In this document: piece after piece, positions 50,501 to 61,133 of the stretch | Layout: the number at the start of each line of letters is the position of its first letter | Position numbering within the stretch: position 1 is the first letter of the stretch | From: Prolixibacteraceae bacterium | Lineage (GTDB): Bacteria > Bacteroidota > Bacteroidia > Bacteroidales > Prolixibacteraceae | DNA: 64,000 nucleotides | Assembly (NCBI GenBank): GCA_028282195.1 | Contig: JANQII010000223.1 | Span: 1-64,000 of the forward strand | Direction of reading: 5' to 3' | The notes under the pieces: model-generated | What the model saw: only the letters and a program-made list of their open reading frames with translations | What the model was told of the DNA's origin: nothing | Databases searched by the model: none | Translations under genes and position numbers: made by a program

Positions 50501-51600
50501 CTTTCTAAATCAAGTACTCGTTCAAAAAGCTTTATGGTTTTGCTGGCAGCTTCTTTCCATGTGAACTGATTTGCCCATCCCTTCCCTTCCAAAATGGTTC
50601 TTTCACGCAATTGGTGATTGGTAAGGAGTTTATACATTCCCATTGCAATATCCTCTACATTGTATGGGTTGACCTGTAGGCACTTCCCTCCTGTCACCTC
50701 AGGTAACGCCCCTTTATTGGATACCAACACAGGCACCTCACAGGCCATGGCTTCCAATGGAGGAATACCAAAGCCCTCATAAAGAGAAGGGAATGCAAAC
50801 AAGCTTGCCATGGAGAACAGAGCTGGAAGATCGCTTTCAGGAACATAACCTGTGAAAATAATTTCATTGCCACACACCAATTCTTCAACTGTTTTAAATA
50901 CCCCATTGTATTTCCAGCCTTTCTTTCCGGTTATTACTAGCTTATGGGGGATACTCGTATCTTTTTTTAATATGTGGAAAGCCCTAATCAGTCGTTCCAG
51001 GTTTTTTTTAGGCTCAATATTTCCAGTAAACAGCACATAATTTTCCGGCAAACTATATTTTCTTAACAGGAGTGGATCCAATGTTTTTTTAAAAATTGCA
51101 CTTACACCATTATAAATGACTTGAATTTTTGCTTCCGGAACATTGAAATGCCTTAATATATCTTGTTTCACCGTGTTGGATACTGCGATGATTTTTGCTG
51201 CTTTTCTTATAGAACGCCCCATTAATAGTTTATGGTAAACGACCGATGAATCCTGACATAGTCTTGGTCTTTCAATAGCCAGCACGTCATGTACGGTTAA
51301 TACGGAAGGAGTAGTGATAAAATACGGGAGAACATAATTGGGACTATGGAAAAGGGTATAGTTATTTTTGCTCAGGTAAGTTGGAAGTCTGGTATTTTCA
51401 TAGAATACCCTTCCATAACGCTTTCCTATCAGGTTAGGTGTCCCTTTATGCGGGATGCAGTGCAAATGAATATTAAATGTATTGGGAATGGACTTGCACA
51501 TTTCCTGATAAAGGTTCTGAGCATAGTATTGCACACCTGTATTTTTGCTATCAAGTTGTAAGCCATTGATCAATATCTTATTCATTCCTGGAGCTACCAT
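50497..51600 (-). CDS. GT4-family glycosyltransferase
   Basis: LFHSPNYVLPYFITTPSVLTVHDVLAIERP; YVLFTGNIEPKKNLERLIRAF; FPSLYEGFGIPPLEAMACEVPVLVSNKGALPEV; 4-bp overlap with flippase start. Confidence 0.94.
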   Translation of the reverse strand: MVAPGMNKILINGLQLDSKNTGVQYYAQNLYQEMCKSIPNTFNIHLHCIPHKGTPNLIGKRYGRVFYENTRLPTYLSKNNYTLFHSPNYVLPYFITTPSVLTVHDVLAIERPRLCQDSSVVYHKLLMGRSIRKAAKIIAVSNTVKQDILRHFNVPEAKIQVIYNGVSAIFKKTLDPLLLRKYSLPENYVLFTGNIEPKKNLERLIRAFHILKKDTSIPHKLVITGKKGWKYNGVFKTVEELVCGNEIIFTGYVPESDLPALFSMASLFAFPSLYEGFGIPPLEAMACEVPVLVSNKGALPEVTGGKCLQVNPYNVEDIAMGMYKLLTNHQLRERTILEGKGWANQFTWKEAASKTIKLFERVLDLER

Positions 51601-52743
51601 TTATAAATCTAAAAAAGCATTTTCAAATGCCTTACTCATTTCACATGCAGTTCTTTCAATAGTAAACTTTTCAATAACCCTTTGTCTTCCTGCATTACCT
51701 AACCGTTGTCTCAACGCTTCATTCTCAATTAAGCAAATTATCTTTTCAGCTAATTCCTCATAATTGCCAAGGGCAACCAAATAGCCAGTCACGTTGTCCT
51801 TAATAATCTCTCTACAACCGCCACAATTATATGCAACAACTGGTTTTTCCAGTGCCATAGCCTCAACTAACACTCTACCAAATGGCTCATTAATAGCTGG
51901 GTGTGCCAAAATATCAATTTGTGGCATTACGTGATTAATCTCCTCCCGATGTCCTAAAATATGAATGCGATCTTCAATCCCTAGCTCACATATTAATCTT
52001 TCAAGTTCTTTTTTATACCCTGTTCCCCTTCTTGAAAGGTCACCCCCTATAATCAAGAAATGGACATTGCTATATTTGTTGGTGATTATATCTGCTGCTT
52101 TGATAAAATCACTATAATTCTTCCATCTTGTTAACTGCCCAATCTGTGCAATAAGCATTGTTCCGTTTTTTAGTGACATCTCTTTTCTTAATGAAAAAGA
52201 TGGTTTAATTTCAGTTGACCATTTCTTCGTATCAACTCCCCCGTATACAATTTGCACTTTAGCATTAATAGACTTGACCTGTTCTGCAATGTGTTCTGAA
52301 ACAGGGATAATCGTATCGCTATGTTTTGTAAGGTACTTACTCAGAAGTGTTGGACTAAGGTTGTCCCGAGCATGCCAGACAATTTTCCTCCCAGTGAAAA
52401 TCTTTACGACAACCGAATAAACATTAGCCTTAGCTGTATTTGCATAGATTAAATTGATCTGATGCTTTTTTACAATCCAGATTAGGATAAATGAACATAC
52501 AAGTATATTTGACGCAAACAGGAATAGTTTAAATGGATTGAATGTTCTATAAAACCAGATAAGTGGTAGATTGTAAATATGCGATATTCCAGAATGAGTA
52601 AAGTCTGATTTTCCAGGTATGGTCATGATAAACTCATACTTGTCATCCAGCTTACCGGTCAGATCAGATAAACTATGTTCTGCGCCACTTGAAAAAAAGG
52701 AACTACTAATAATTAATATTCTCTTCATGGGGATAAACTCCAT
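51601..52743 (-). CDS. GT4-family glycosyltransferase
   Basis: IIVSEH-like PVSEHIAEQV, MLIAQIGQLTRWKNYSDFIKAA, HPAINEPFGRVLVEAMALEKPVVAYNCGGCREII. Confidence 0.93.
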   Translation of the reverse strand: MEFIPMKRILIISSSFFSSGAEHSLSDLTGKLDDKYEFIMTIPGKSDFTHSGISHIYNLPLIWFYRTFNPFKLFLFASNILVCSFILIWIVKKHQINLIYANTAKANVYSVVVKIFTGRKIVWHARDNLSPTLLSKYLTKHSDTIIPVSEHIAEQVKSINAKVQIVYGGVDTKKWSTEIKPSFSLRKEMSLKNGTMLIAQIGQLTRWKNYSDFIKAADIITNKYSNVHFLIIGGDLSRRGTGYKKELERLICELGIEDRIHILGHREEINHVMPQIDILAHPAINEPFGRVLVEAMALEKPVVAYNCGGCREIIKDNVTGYLVALGNYEELAEKIICLIENEALRQRLGNAGRQRVIEKFTIERTACEMSKAFENAFLDL

Positions 52744-52861
52744 TCTCTAATCCACTCCCTCTTGCCAAACATAATGATACTGGAATATATTCACATTTTT
52801 TAATACTGATAATTGATCAACTAAGTACAATACTATTGGTGTAAATCAATGTGGATAATAA

Positions 52862-53938
52862 TTAATTTTTAGGTTCGTGATTTTTCGGATAAAATTCCTT
52901 AGGAAGGAAATGCTTTAATTTGGCAAATGTTTCTTCTGCAATAATTTGATGAGCATTTTCATTAAAATGTCCATCATATTTATGCCCTAAATTCTCTCCG
53001 GATATATTTAAAAAAATACACTGAAATTCTATTTTTTCTTTAATATCCATTAATTGCTTTTTCTTTATTGAACCATAATGAAATAATACAAGTTTACAAG
53101 AATGATTTTTGAGTGTTTTATTTAACCGGTTTAAAATATCAATGCTTTCTGCGAAAGTGTAACTTTTAAAACGTGAATAATTCCAGCTTTCAGCTTTATT
53201 TTCGGCATATTTCGACAAACAGTTTGAAAGCGATGGAATTGTGTGTGTGTTTGCTCTCCGACCATAAAACCTGAGGATATAGCTTATATCCCATAAATCA
53301 GTAAATATCTTTAATTGCTTGATACGCTCTACCTCCTGTTCTGCAATATATCGTGAATGTGTTCTTTCCTCCATATTATTTCCGGCATATAAAATAGAAT
53401 AATCTTTATAAGTATCTCTATGATAATTGCCTGTTGAAATCCTAGTTCGTCCTTCATACAAGACTAAATCCGGGCTATATTTAATCAGATAATGTTCAAT
53501 AAGTTTGATATTTTGAAGATCTCTATCGCTTCCGCTTATAGCACAATTGATAACTTCAATTTTAAATCCTTCTTTCTTGAATTGTTTTTGTAGTTTTTGT
53601 GGAAAGACCTCTTTATGATTAGCCCAAATACCTTCAACCCCAGAGCTTCCAACAACAATTATTCGAAATACGCTATCCGGTTTTTGGATGCAGAAGTCAG
53701 CCCCATAAAAACCTTGGTTATTAAGTTTAAATTTTTTTCTTATACTTGGCCTTCTTATATATCCTTCAATATTTGGAATCCCCTTATATCCACATATCGT
53801 ATCAAAAGTATATACTTTAGGGTATTCATGTTTAACCCATTGTTCTCTGCGAACAAGCCTGAACCCTATTTCTAGGATTATTATAGACAAAAAACAAATT
53901 AATGTCAGATATCTAAACATCTTTTGGATACTATTCAT
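52862..53938 (-). CDS. Membrane-anchored SGNH-hydrolase-like protein
   Basis: N-terminal TM; RIIVVGSSGVEG block I; KYDGHFNENAHQIIAEETF terminal block; similar layout to 47842-48981. Confidence 0.6.
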   Translation of the reverse strand: MNSIQKMFRYLTLICFLSIIILEIGFRLVRREQWVKHEYPKVYTFDTICGYKGIPNIEGYIRRPSIRKKFKLNNQGFYGADFCIQKPDSVFRIIVVGSSGVEGIWANHKEVFPQKLQKQFKKEGFKIEVINCAISGSDRDLQNIKLIEHYLIKYSPDLVLYEGRTRISTGNYHRDTYKDYSILYAGNNMEERTHSRYIAEQEVERIKQLKIFTDLWDISYILRFYGRRANTHTIPSLSNCLSKYAENKAESWNYSRFKSYTFAESIDILNRLNKTLKNHSCKLVLFHYGSIKKKQLMDIKEKIEFQCIFLNISGENLGHKYDGHFNENAHQIIAEETFAKLKHFLPKEFYPKNHEPKN

Positions 53939-53996
53939 CTTTTTAAATCTTTTAAGTATATTTCAGTTTACTCTGATATAAGTATATTTTGCACCG

Positions 53997-54473
53997 TCAA
54001 CTTTGTCTTTTTCTGTAGAAATTGATACATTCTCCGTTTTCATTGAGCTGAATAACCAGTAACTCTGGATCGATAGCAAAAAATGAAGGGGTTATTCCCA
54101 AATAGTAATGGATTGTCGAATCGTTCCTATACAGTGGAAGACCTAACTGATCTATTATCTCACTTTCACTCCTATCCAAGAGCAGGTCTTTTTTCTTTTT
54201 TACAAGATCATTGCAAAGTTCATATCGTTCTTCTATATTTCCCAACCAATCTTCTTTTTTAAATTCTCTGTTAGGGTAATAATTTGCTACAGTGTAATAA
54301 CATAATGCGTATAGAACATAAATAATTACCCCTACAAAAAACATATGTCCGCTATAAGTTAAACTTTTCCACGAGATTTTTTTTTTCTTTTTCTTTTTTA
54401 AATACCAACCGATGAATACAATAGACAATATAAAACCAATAGCCAAGATAAATTTACCATTATTATAAATCAT
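53997..54473 (-). CDS. Small membrane protein, function unknown
   Basis: Two predicted TM segments, 158 aa. Confidence 0.5.
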   Translation of the reverse strand: MIYNNGKFILAIGFILSIVFIGWYLKKKKKKKISWKSLTYSGHMFFVGVIIYVLYALCYYTVANYYPNREFKKEDWLGNIEERYELCNDLVKKKKDLLLDRSESEIIDQLGLPLYRNDSTIHYYLGITPSFFAIDPELLVIQLNENGECINFYRKRQS

Positions 54474-55125
54474 AGTTAAAAAATTAATTTGGAATTATTA
54501 ATATTAGATTCTTTTCGTCGAAGCAAACTATAAGATTCTTCAGGATTTAGGTCGCTATAAAAAAAGGAAGATTTAGCATAAACGCAAATAGTAATATTTC
54601 TTTACCCCTGCTGAGTTCAGTAATCATCATAATATTTATCTATTTTTATCGTTTATTTACTTCGCCATCATTTCATGCCTCTATATAGTCATCTGTTGCC
54701 ACCGATCTGAAAAGCTCAGACTTCTTTTAACCGCAAACGCTTCTGCGAAGTTAAATCGCTCTCCGTTTTTCAACATTATTTTCATTTTAAATTCCCAATA
54801 AAATAATCTAAAACAATCTATTGGATAATCAAATCATAATTCAATATCGTTTAGCTAACACTACACCATAACCTTTTACAATTTATGCACCGTGCCATAT
54901 CCTATTTTTAAGTTTATTATGGATTTTTTAAAAAATCATTCTATACCCTATAATTGTGGAGGAATTCCTCCTTTTGTATAAAAGGAGTCTACAAAACAAA
55001 TGATAAAAAGTCGAATCTTCACAGGCAAGAAAAGAACTACGATACACACCTATCACATTGCAATAAAGTCTTTATACTTCTAGAATTTTTTGGATCCTTC
55101 CTCCATGTTACTATTTCAATTCTGT

Positions 55126-55779
55126 TTATTTGTAAAAATCGATATATCTTAATTCGACTATAACATCTTGTTTGTTAGTTGCTAAAGTAGCGCAGTACTG
55201 ATTGATAAAGTTCAAGTTTTTCAGATACCACATTTTATCTTCATAAAAAACCTCATCATTGTTCACATGTATGTCTAACAGGGGTATAGATAAACCGCGA
55301 CTGTCTGCTTTTATAACACTTTCTTTGATTGTCCAGTATTTAAAAAAAGAACGTATAGGATCTTTTGAATCTATTATATCATACCATTGCTCATATGTCA
55401 TTACTTGTCTGAAATCATTTAAATTAATCTCAATGATTTCCTCTATATCTATTCCAAGCCTTAAACCTTTTCCAATAGCACATATAACATACTCTCCTGA
55501 ATGGGAAATGTTAAAATCTATATTTCCATCGACATAAGGACGGGAGTATTGATTAAATTTAATTTCATCCAATATACTAATACTATATCCATAATCCTTA
55601 AGTCCAGACAACAGTAACAACTTTCCAAACAGATGCAAATGTCGGTCTTGCCATCGTCTGTATTTGCTATTTTTCTCTTGAATAGAAATTGGCATCTGGT
55701 TTAAATAGTTATAGTAAAGCTGTTCAGGAAGCTGATTATTGAACTCTGTATAATAGATTTTGATACAGTTTATTGTCAT
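55126..55779 (-). CDS. 4'-phosphopantetheinyl transferase (Sfp type)
   Basis: FNQYSRPYVDGNIDFNISHSGEYVICAIG, LGIDIEEI, FFKYWTIKESVIKADSRGLSIPL. Confidence 0.92.
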   Translation of the reverse strand: MTINCIKIYYTEFNNQLPEQLYYNYLNQMPISIQEKNSKYRRWQDRHLHLFGKLLLLSGLKDYGYSISILDEIKFNQYSRPYVDGNIDFNISHSGEYVICAIGKGLRLGIDIEEIIEINLNDFRQVMTYEQWYDIIDSKDPIRSFFKYWTIKESVIKADSRGLSIPLLDIHVNNDEVFYEDKMWYLKNLNFINQYCATLATNKQDVIVELRYIDFYK

Positions 55780-55966
55780 TTTATAGATATTATGCGCCCA
55801 TCTGACAGGGTAGACTCATATTTAAATGGTAAATCCATCATTTAATCTTCTTTTATCTGTAATTCAACATCTTCACGCATAAATATGATTCATTTAGAAC
55901 GCTATAAATCTTGCACGTACATTCCTAAGACAACATTCTCATATCACATTCATTGTGTAAAACTCT

Positions 55967-56716
55967 CTAAAAATGAGTTTCAATTTTTTGTGTTTCTTGT
56001 TGGCACCACAAGTTAGTCAATAAATTTTCATTGACTATTCTCGCTATCTGCTCAATTTCATCATGTAAAAAGAAGTGTCCACCGCGAAAGCTATATAGGT
56101 TACACATTTTATTGGTGTGCATATTCCATCCTTCACATTGTTCAATAGTAAGGTCTTCATCTTCCCCATAAAAAACAGAAATATTGCAATCTAAAGGATG
56201 GATCTCTCCATGATGTGTATCTGTTTCGGCTAATTTAAAATCATTTCTTAAAAGAGGTAAAAAGATTTCCAAAAGTTCGGGATATTCAAAAAAAGCGGGT
56301 GGAGTTCCTCCTAATTCAAGTACTTGTTTTTTAAATTCAGATTCTTCTAATAGATGATACTTCTTTTCATCAGGTCTCTCAATATGAGGAGCTCCTCTAC
56401 CTGAAAAGAAGACATGTTCTGGAAGCTTGCATTTTCTTTTCCTAAGTTCTATATACAACTGATAAGATATCAAGCCTCCCATACTATGACCGTATAAGGC
56501 ATAAGAACCACCATTTATCATTTTACTAATAATTCCAAAAACATCCTCTATAACCTCCGGTAGATCAACATAAAAAGATTCATGAATGCGCTTTCCCCTA
56601 CCTGCTAATTCTATTGGCACTAACTCTATATCAGTACTCAGATACTGTTTCCATTTATTAAATATTACTGCTGAGCCTCCTGCATAGGGGAGGCAAAATA
56701 GTTTAAACTTCGACAT
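55967..56716 (-). CDS. Type II thioesterase (NRPS/PKS-associated)
   Basis: KLFCLPYAGGSAVIFNKWKQYL, ELAGRGKRI, YALYGHSMGGLISYQLYIEL, FRGGHFFLHDE; ATG (MSKFKL) start preferred over ORF TTG start. Confidence 0.93.
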   Translation of the reverse strand: MSKFKLFCLPYAGGSAVIFNKWKQYLSTDIELVPIELAGRGKRIHESFYVDLPEVIEDVFGIISKMINGGSYALYGHSMGGLISYQLYIELRKRKCKLPEHVFFSGRGAPHIERPDEKKYHLLEESEFKKQVLELGGTPPAFFEYPELLEIFLPLLRNDFKLAETDTHHGEIHPLDCNISVFYGEDEDLTIEQCEGWNMHTNKMCNLYSFRGGHFFLHDEIEQIARIVNENLLTNLWCQQETQKIETHF

Positions 56717-56720
56717 TTCT

Positions 56721-56834
56721 TTACTTCTCAATTAATTCATATTTTTTCTTTTCAAACTTCCCTATAACTTCGTTGTAACCTATATCATACACAAAGATTA
56801 AATAACCTTTTCCTTCACAGGTTGACAGATCTTG
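56721..56834 (-). pseudogene. C-terminal remnant of a paralogue of the 61134-61502 gene
   Basis: Minus frame QDLSTCEGKGYLIFVYDIGYNEVIGKFEKKKYELIEK* aligns to DIDLSTCEGKGYLVPVTDDEYKEIMSDKTVEEY*; in-frame TGA just upstream. Confidence 0.8.
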
Positions 56835-56910
56835 TATGTGGAAATTGAGATTTCAATCCCAATTTCTTGATATTCATAATTTTAGACCAATTTAGTCTTT
56901 AAACATCTAC

Positions 56911-59900
56911 CTAAGCTACGGAAAAAGCTCCTCTCTTAAAATCTACAGCGTCTTTAATGTATTCAACTGTACCCATATCTAATTTTAGAACCTTATCTGC
57001 TGCATCAAAATAATGATCATCGTGAGTAATAGCTATAATGATTTTTCCCTGCCTTTTCATTTTAGGTATTAATTCTCTGTAGAAAAATTTTCTAAACTCA
57101 GGGTCTTGATCGGCAGCCCATTCATCGAAAAGAAAAATCGGCTTATCTTCTAAATAGCATTGTAAAAGGGCTAATCTTTTTCTTTGTCCACCCGAAAGTT
57201 CAATGGTACTGTATTTATTATCCTCTACGCTGACTTTTTCATCTAATTGAAATGATGTAAGATAATTGGTTAATTCATCTGATTTACCATTTAGATCGGT
57301 ATTATACACTTTTTGAAACAAATGGCATGGATTAAACACAACAGAGAAATATTCACCAATTTCATTCGAACCAATTTTTTTATCATTTATTGACACATTT
57401 CCTTCCTGAGGGGTATAAAGTCCTGTTAATAATTTTGCCAGTGTTGTTTTACCACTTCCATTGCCCCCAATAATAAACAATGCTTCACCTTTGTTCACCT
57501 CAATACTAATTGGGCCAACAGAAAAGCCTTCATTATCATTGTTAGGGCTGTATCTATAACTAACGGATTGCACTTTTATCGAATTGATCTCATTTTGATC
57601 TAATATAGCAGATTTAACTACTTCCCCAAAATCAAGATTGGCCGGTATGTCATTTATAAAATTTTGTACTCGGTTCCACGAAATCTTTAACTGCATTAAT
57701 TGAGGTACAGATCGCAATATTGCATTAATTGGACCAATTAGGTATAACAATATTATAACAAAACTCATAACTGTATAAGATTGAATACCCTGAAATATGT
57801 TAGGTATTGCAAATGATACTGCTGCTAGCACAATAATCAAAAACGAATCACCAACTAAAGATGCATTTATAAATTTTATATGTGCTGTATACATCTTTTT
57901 TCTGTACTCATCTGTTGTGTTCTCCATATCTCTCATGTATTCCTTTTTCTTATTACGATGGATACTTAATTCTTTGAAACCATCTATCATTCCATTTAAT
58001 AAACGCATGTATACTGTACGAGTTTCTCTTGCATCTTCAAATAGAAATTGTGTTTTTCGGCTGACTATGTAATAGAGTACAGATATTGTACCAATTAGCA
58101 ATACGGTTACTAATGCTGCCCAAAAAGCAAGGGTTGCCATATACAAAAACGCAGCTCCTGCTGTAATGATACTTGTTGTAATGCTAACAAAAGTATTAGC
58201 TGAGGCTCCAATTGTTCCTATATCATCATTCATGGTACTAAAAATCCTGCCGCTATCAATCTTTTCAAATTTTTCATAAGACGTAGAAAAAATTCTTCTA
58301 ATTAGTTTCATTCTAAGATCGTATATAATATTACGAGTAAGAAATATCATTTTAGACTGCACAATTTTTCTGCCAAGCAGATACAATACTATAGTTATCC
58401 CAAAATAGTATAGAATATACCTATATTCAATACTATTTTTAATGGAAGATGTAATGAGCAATATTACAGCCATATTAGATAAACCTGACAAAATACTAAG
58501 AAGTATTATTTTGGGAGTATTTCTTAGATATTCATTTCTTTCAGGAAAAATTACTGTTAGAATAAAGGCCACATAAGTTAAACCAATTGAAATTAAGGAC
58601 AACAATACTGCTACTGGAAAACTAACAGGGGACCAAACCAATGCTGTGCTCCATGAAAAACCAACCAAAGCTTTAGGTATGAGATAGACACCGTACAGAA
58701 AAGGAAGAACTAAAAGAAAAACCCAAAATATACTTATTGCTTTCTTTAAATTGAGAGGTGTATAAATCCTTTTCTTTTTTAACACACCATAAAATACATA
58801 TCCTAGAAAGGAGAATACTGACAGTATATAAATGCATAGAATTATCGATAATACTGAAAAGGATTTATCGTTAGAATCATTGGGGTTAATTGTCGAAATT
58901 ACCTCATCTCCTGTTAAAATCCTCATGATATTTTGACCAATGATTCGTGTATAAGGACTACTTGAGTTTGCCAAAACAGCAACACCAACTCCATCAGTTT
59001 TTCGAAAAGATATATATGAAGTATAATTAGGATTTAAACCGTCATGAAATAATTCTCCATCACCTTTTAAAGAAACATACCAACCATAAGCATAGGAGGA
59101 AAAATTCGTAGGCATTACCGATCCATCCTTTAAATGCGATTTCAGAAATAATGAATCATATTTAGATGGAATCATTCCCATTTGAAACTGTAACCACTTA
59201 GCCATATCTTTAGCACTTGTACTGATATAAGCTGCTGCGTTGTTTCCTTTGTAAACAGGGGATTCATATTCTCTTGGCTTAAAAAAGCCATATTTATATC
59301 CCTTGGACATTTGGCTGGATTCAAATGGGAGGCCAACATCTGTATTATTTAGCCCTAATTTTTTGAAAATATTCTCTTTAATATATAATTCAAAAGACTC
59401 ATTGGTTACTTTTTCGACAATAAACGCTAAAATATCATAATTTACCGCGGCGTATTCAAACTGTTTTCCCGGTATATTACTCAAACTAATATCATTAATC
59501 TTTTTTATTGTATTTTCAAGGGCATTCTCTACATTTTCTTCAGGTATTAATGAAATGGAGTTAAAAGGAATCCCACTTGTATGATGCAATAAATGGCTGA
59601 TGTATATTTCCTTTTCAACACCTTTATAAGTAACACAAAACCATGGTATATATTGAGATACTTTATCATTCAAATCAATTTTACCTTCTTTCTGAAGTTT
59701 AAGGATTGTTAAAGCTGTAAATGCCGAACTGGCTGATCCTAGCTCAAAAAGTGTGTTTGAATTAACGGCACTTTTTGTACTAAGATTTGAATATCCCAAA
59801 TTTCCAATCTCCACTTGTCCATTATTTATGATCACATAGCTTAATCCAGGAATTTTGGCTTCTTTCATTGTAACCGCCAGATAATCGGATATTTTTTTAG

Positions 59901-60000
59901 ATAAAGAACTGGAAACTGGATGAGTTTGAACGGTATTTGGAACTACTAATAATAGTAATAATAACAACAATTGTTTTAAAATGAACCTACTTAATATCAT
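56911..60000 (-). CDS. Beta-lactamase/serine-hydrolase-like domain fused to PvdE/SyrD-type cyclic-peptide export ABC transporter
   Basis: N-terminal class-C-like domain (LHHTSGIPFNS, FHDGLNPNYTSYISF); C-terminal ABC with IIGGNGSGKTTLAKLL, LSGGQRKRLALLQ, PIFLFDEWAADQDPEFRKFFY. Confidence 0.9.
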   Translation of the reverse strand: MILSRFILKQLLLLLLLLVVPNTVQTHPVSSSLSKKISDYLAVTMKEAKIPGLSYVIINNGQVEIGNLGYSNLSTKSAVNSNTLFELGSASSAFTALTILKLQKEGKIDLNDKVSQYIPWFCVTYKGVEKEIYISHLLHHTSGIPFNSISLIPEENVENALENTIKKINDISLSNIPGKQFEYAAVNYDILAFIVEKVTNESFELYIKENIFKKLGLNNTDVGLPFESSQMSKGYKYGFFKPREYESPVYKGNNAAAYISTSAKDMAKWLQFQMGMIPSKYDSLFLKSHLKDGSVMPTNFSSYAYGWYVSLKGDGELFHDGLNPNYTSYISFRKTDGVGVAVLANSSSPYTRIIGQNIMRILTGDEVISTINPNDSNDKSFSVLSIILCIYILSVFSFLGYVFYGVLKKKRIYTPLNLKKAISIFWVFLLVLPFLYGVYLIPKALVGFSWSTALVWSPVSFPVAVLLSLISIGLTYVAFILTVIFPERNEYLRNTPKIILLSILSGLSNMAVILLITSSIKNSIEYRYILYYFGITIVLYLLGRKIVQSKMIFLTRNIIYDLRMKLIRRIFSTSYEKFEKIDSGRIFSTMNDDIGTIGASANTFVSITTSIITAGAAFLYMATLAFWAALVTVLLIGTISVLYYIVSRKTQFLFEDARETRTVYMRLLNGMIDGFKELSIHRNKKKEYMRDMENTTDEYRKKMYTAHIKFINASLVGDSFLIIVLAAVSFAIPNIFQGIQSYTVMSFVIILLYLIGPINAILRSVPQLMQLKISWNRVQNFINDIPANLDFGEVVKSAILDQNEINSIKVQSVSYRYSPNNDNEGFSVGPISIEVNKGEALFIIGGNGSGKTTLAKLLTGLYTPQEGNVSINDKKIGSNEIGEYFSVVFNPCHLFQKVYNTDLNGKSDELTNYLTSFQLDEKVSVEDNKYSTIELSGGQRKRLALLQCYLEDKPIFLFDEWAADQDPEFRKFFYRELIPKMKRQGKIIIAITHDDHYFDAADKVLKLDMGTVEYIKDAVDFKRGAFSVA

Positions 60001-60132
60001 AATTTATTCTTAAATTCATCGAAAATACACATAACAAAACCTATACACCCATGGCCAAAGCAACACGACAATTTATAAATATTACAATTGCAGCAAGACA
60101 GACAATCTTAACGAACTATTGATACTTAGCTT

Positions 60133-60627
60133 GATTCTGTCGCATAAATCCAACTTAATATTTGATCACCATTATCAATAATTAAATAGCTAAGGAATTG
60201 AAAGTTTTATTGGTTGTGAACTTGGAACTAATAATCTGATTCTTTCTAATGATATTTATTATTTCAATTCCGTCCAAGACCTGCTGCGTAGACTCAAACT
60301 CCTTAAATACAATACTAATTGCCATTCTTCTTTTAACAGTACAATGGTCCTGCACCACAATGTTATTCAAATACTTGCGTTTTCTCTATTTTACGTTCGT
60401 AAAATCTCGATTATTGAAGATTTGAATATCTTGTTTATTGGCTCCGTACTTATGAATGTTTATAACACGTTGGGCTGTGTTATTTCCAATGGCTTTATTT
60501 TGAAACTTTGAACAGATCCCTTCATTCTTCACTTAGTGAGCAAGAAATCCATTGTATCTCCAAATTTATCTACATACCTGTATAGATAATGATCTTTGCC
60601 TCCAACTTTAATGGAAATCTCATCCAT
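60133..60627 (-). mobile_element. IS6-family transposase relic (frameshifts/stops), with candidate terminal IR at 60133-60151
   Basis: Minus frames: MDEISIKVGGKDHYLYRYVDKFGDTMDFLLTK*, NKAIGNNTAQRVINIHKYGANKQ, RKYLNNIVVQDHCTVKRRMAISIVFKEFESTQQVLDGIEIINIIRKNQ; IR-like GATTCTGTCGCATAAATCC. Confidence 0.85.
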
Positions 60628-60630
60628 TCA

Positions 60631-61026
60631 TCAATTATTACAAACTTGCCGTTTCTTTAGGTGCATGTTCGCTTCGATCAAAAGGGAAAATTTGTAGTCC
60701 CAACTCTGAAAAGAAAACATGTGTTGGGTAGGGAGTATTTTTTGACGAAGTTTTTGATTTAATTGATAGGATAACATGCCTTCTATCCTATTGCCAAACA
60801 ACGCAAAAGAACTACCATCTATTATCTTAATAACAATCTCATAAACATCTTCTATCACTGTCAGAACATCCGCATATAATGGTTCAAGGATGCGTTTTCC
60901 TCTGCCTGTAAATTCGATTGGGATTTACTCTATTTCAGCATCAAGGTATTGTTTAAACTTATAAAAAAAATTACTGCCATCCCTCCGGCATAAGGGAAGC
61001 AGAATAGTTTTACTTTAGACTTTCTT
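60631..61026 (-). pseudogene. Degenerate second copy of type II thioesterase, truncated at IS6 relic
   Basis: KSKVKLFCFPYAGGMAVIFF / YKFKQYLDAEIE*IPIEFTGRGKRILEPLYADVLTVIEDVYEIVIKIIDGSSFALFGNRIEGMLSYQLNQKL aligns along 55967-56716 product. Confidence 0.88.
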
Positions 61027-61133
61027 ATTTGAAGACTTTCTTCAATTATGAAAAGTCATATATCACTGGTTTATAAATATGATTGGATGTAAACAATTGA
61101 TTTACCAGTGACACATGACCTGTTTATAAAAAA

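Noticed and set aside
54365-54412. Poly-Lys tract KKKKKKK in small membrane protein (possible slippery sequence)
   Set aside because: Positive-inside residues after a TM helix explain it; no evidence of programmed frameshifting.
54690-54740. TCTGAAAAGCTCAGA hairpin sharing GAAAAGCTCAGA with sequence beside the tRNA array
   Set aside because: Only a 12-nt match; too short to claim another tRNA remnant or att site.
56830-56892. Short minus ORF MNIKKLGLKSQFPHTRSVNL resembling a Bacteroidota natural-product leader peptide next to the exporter
   Set aside because: It overlaps the out-of-frame remnant of the 122-aa paralogue and lacks a GG cleavage site or core; most likely coincidence.
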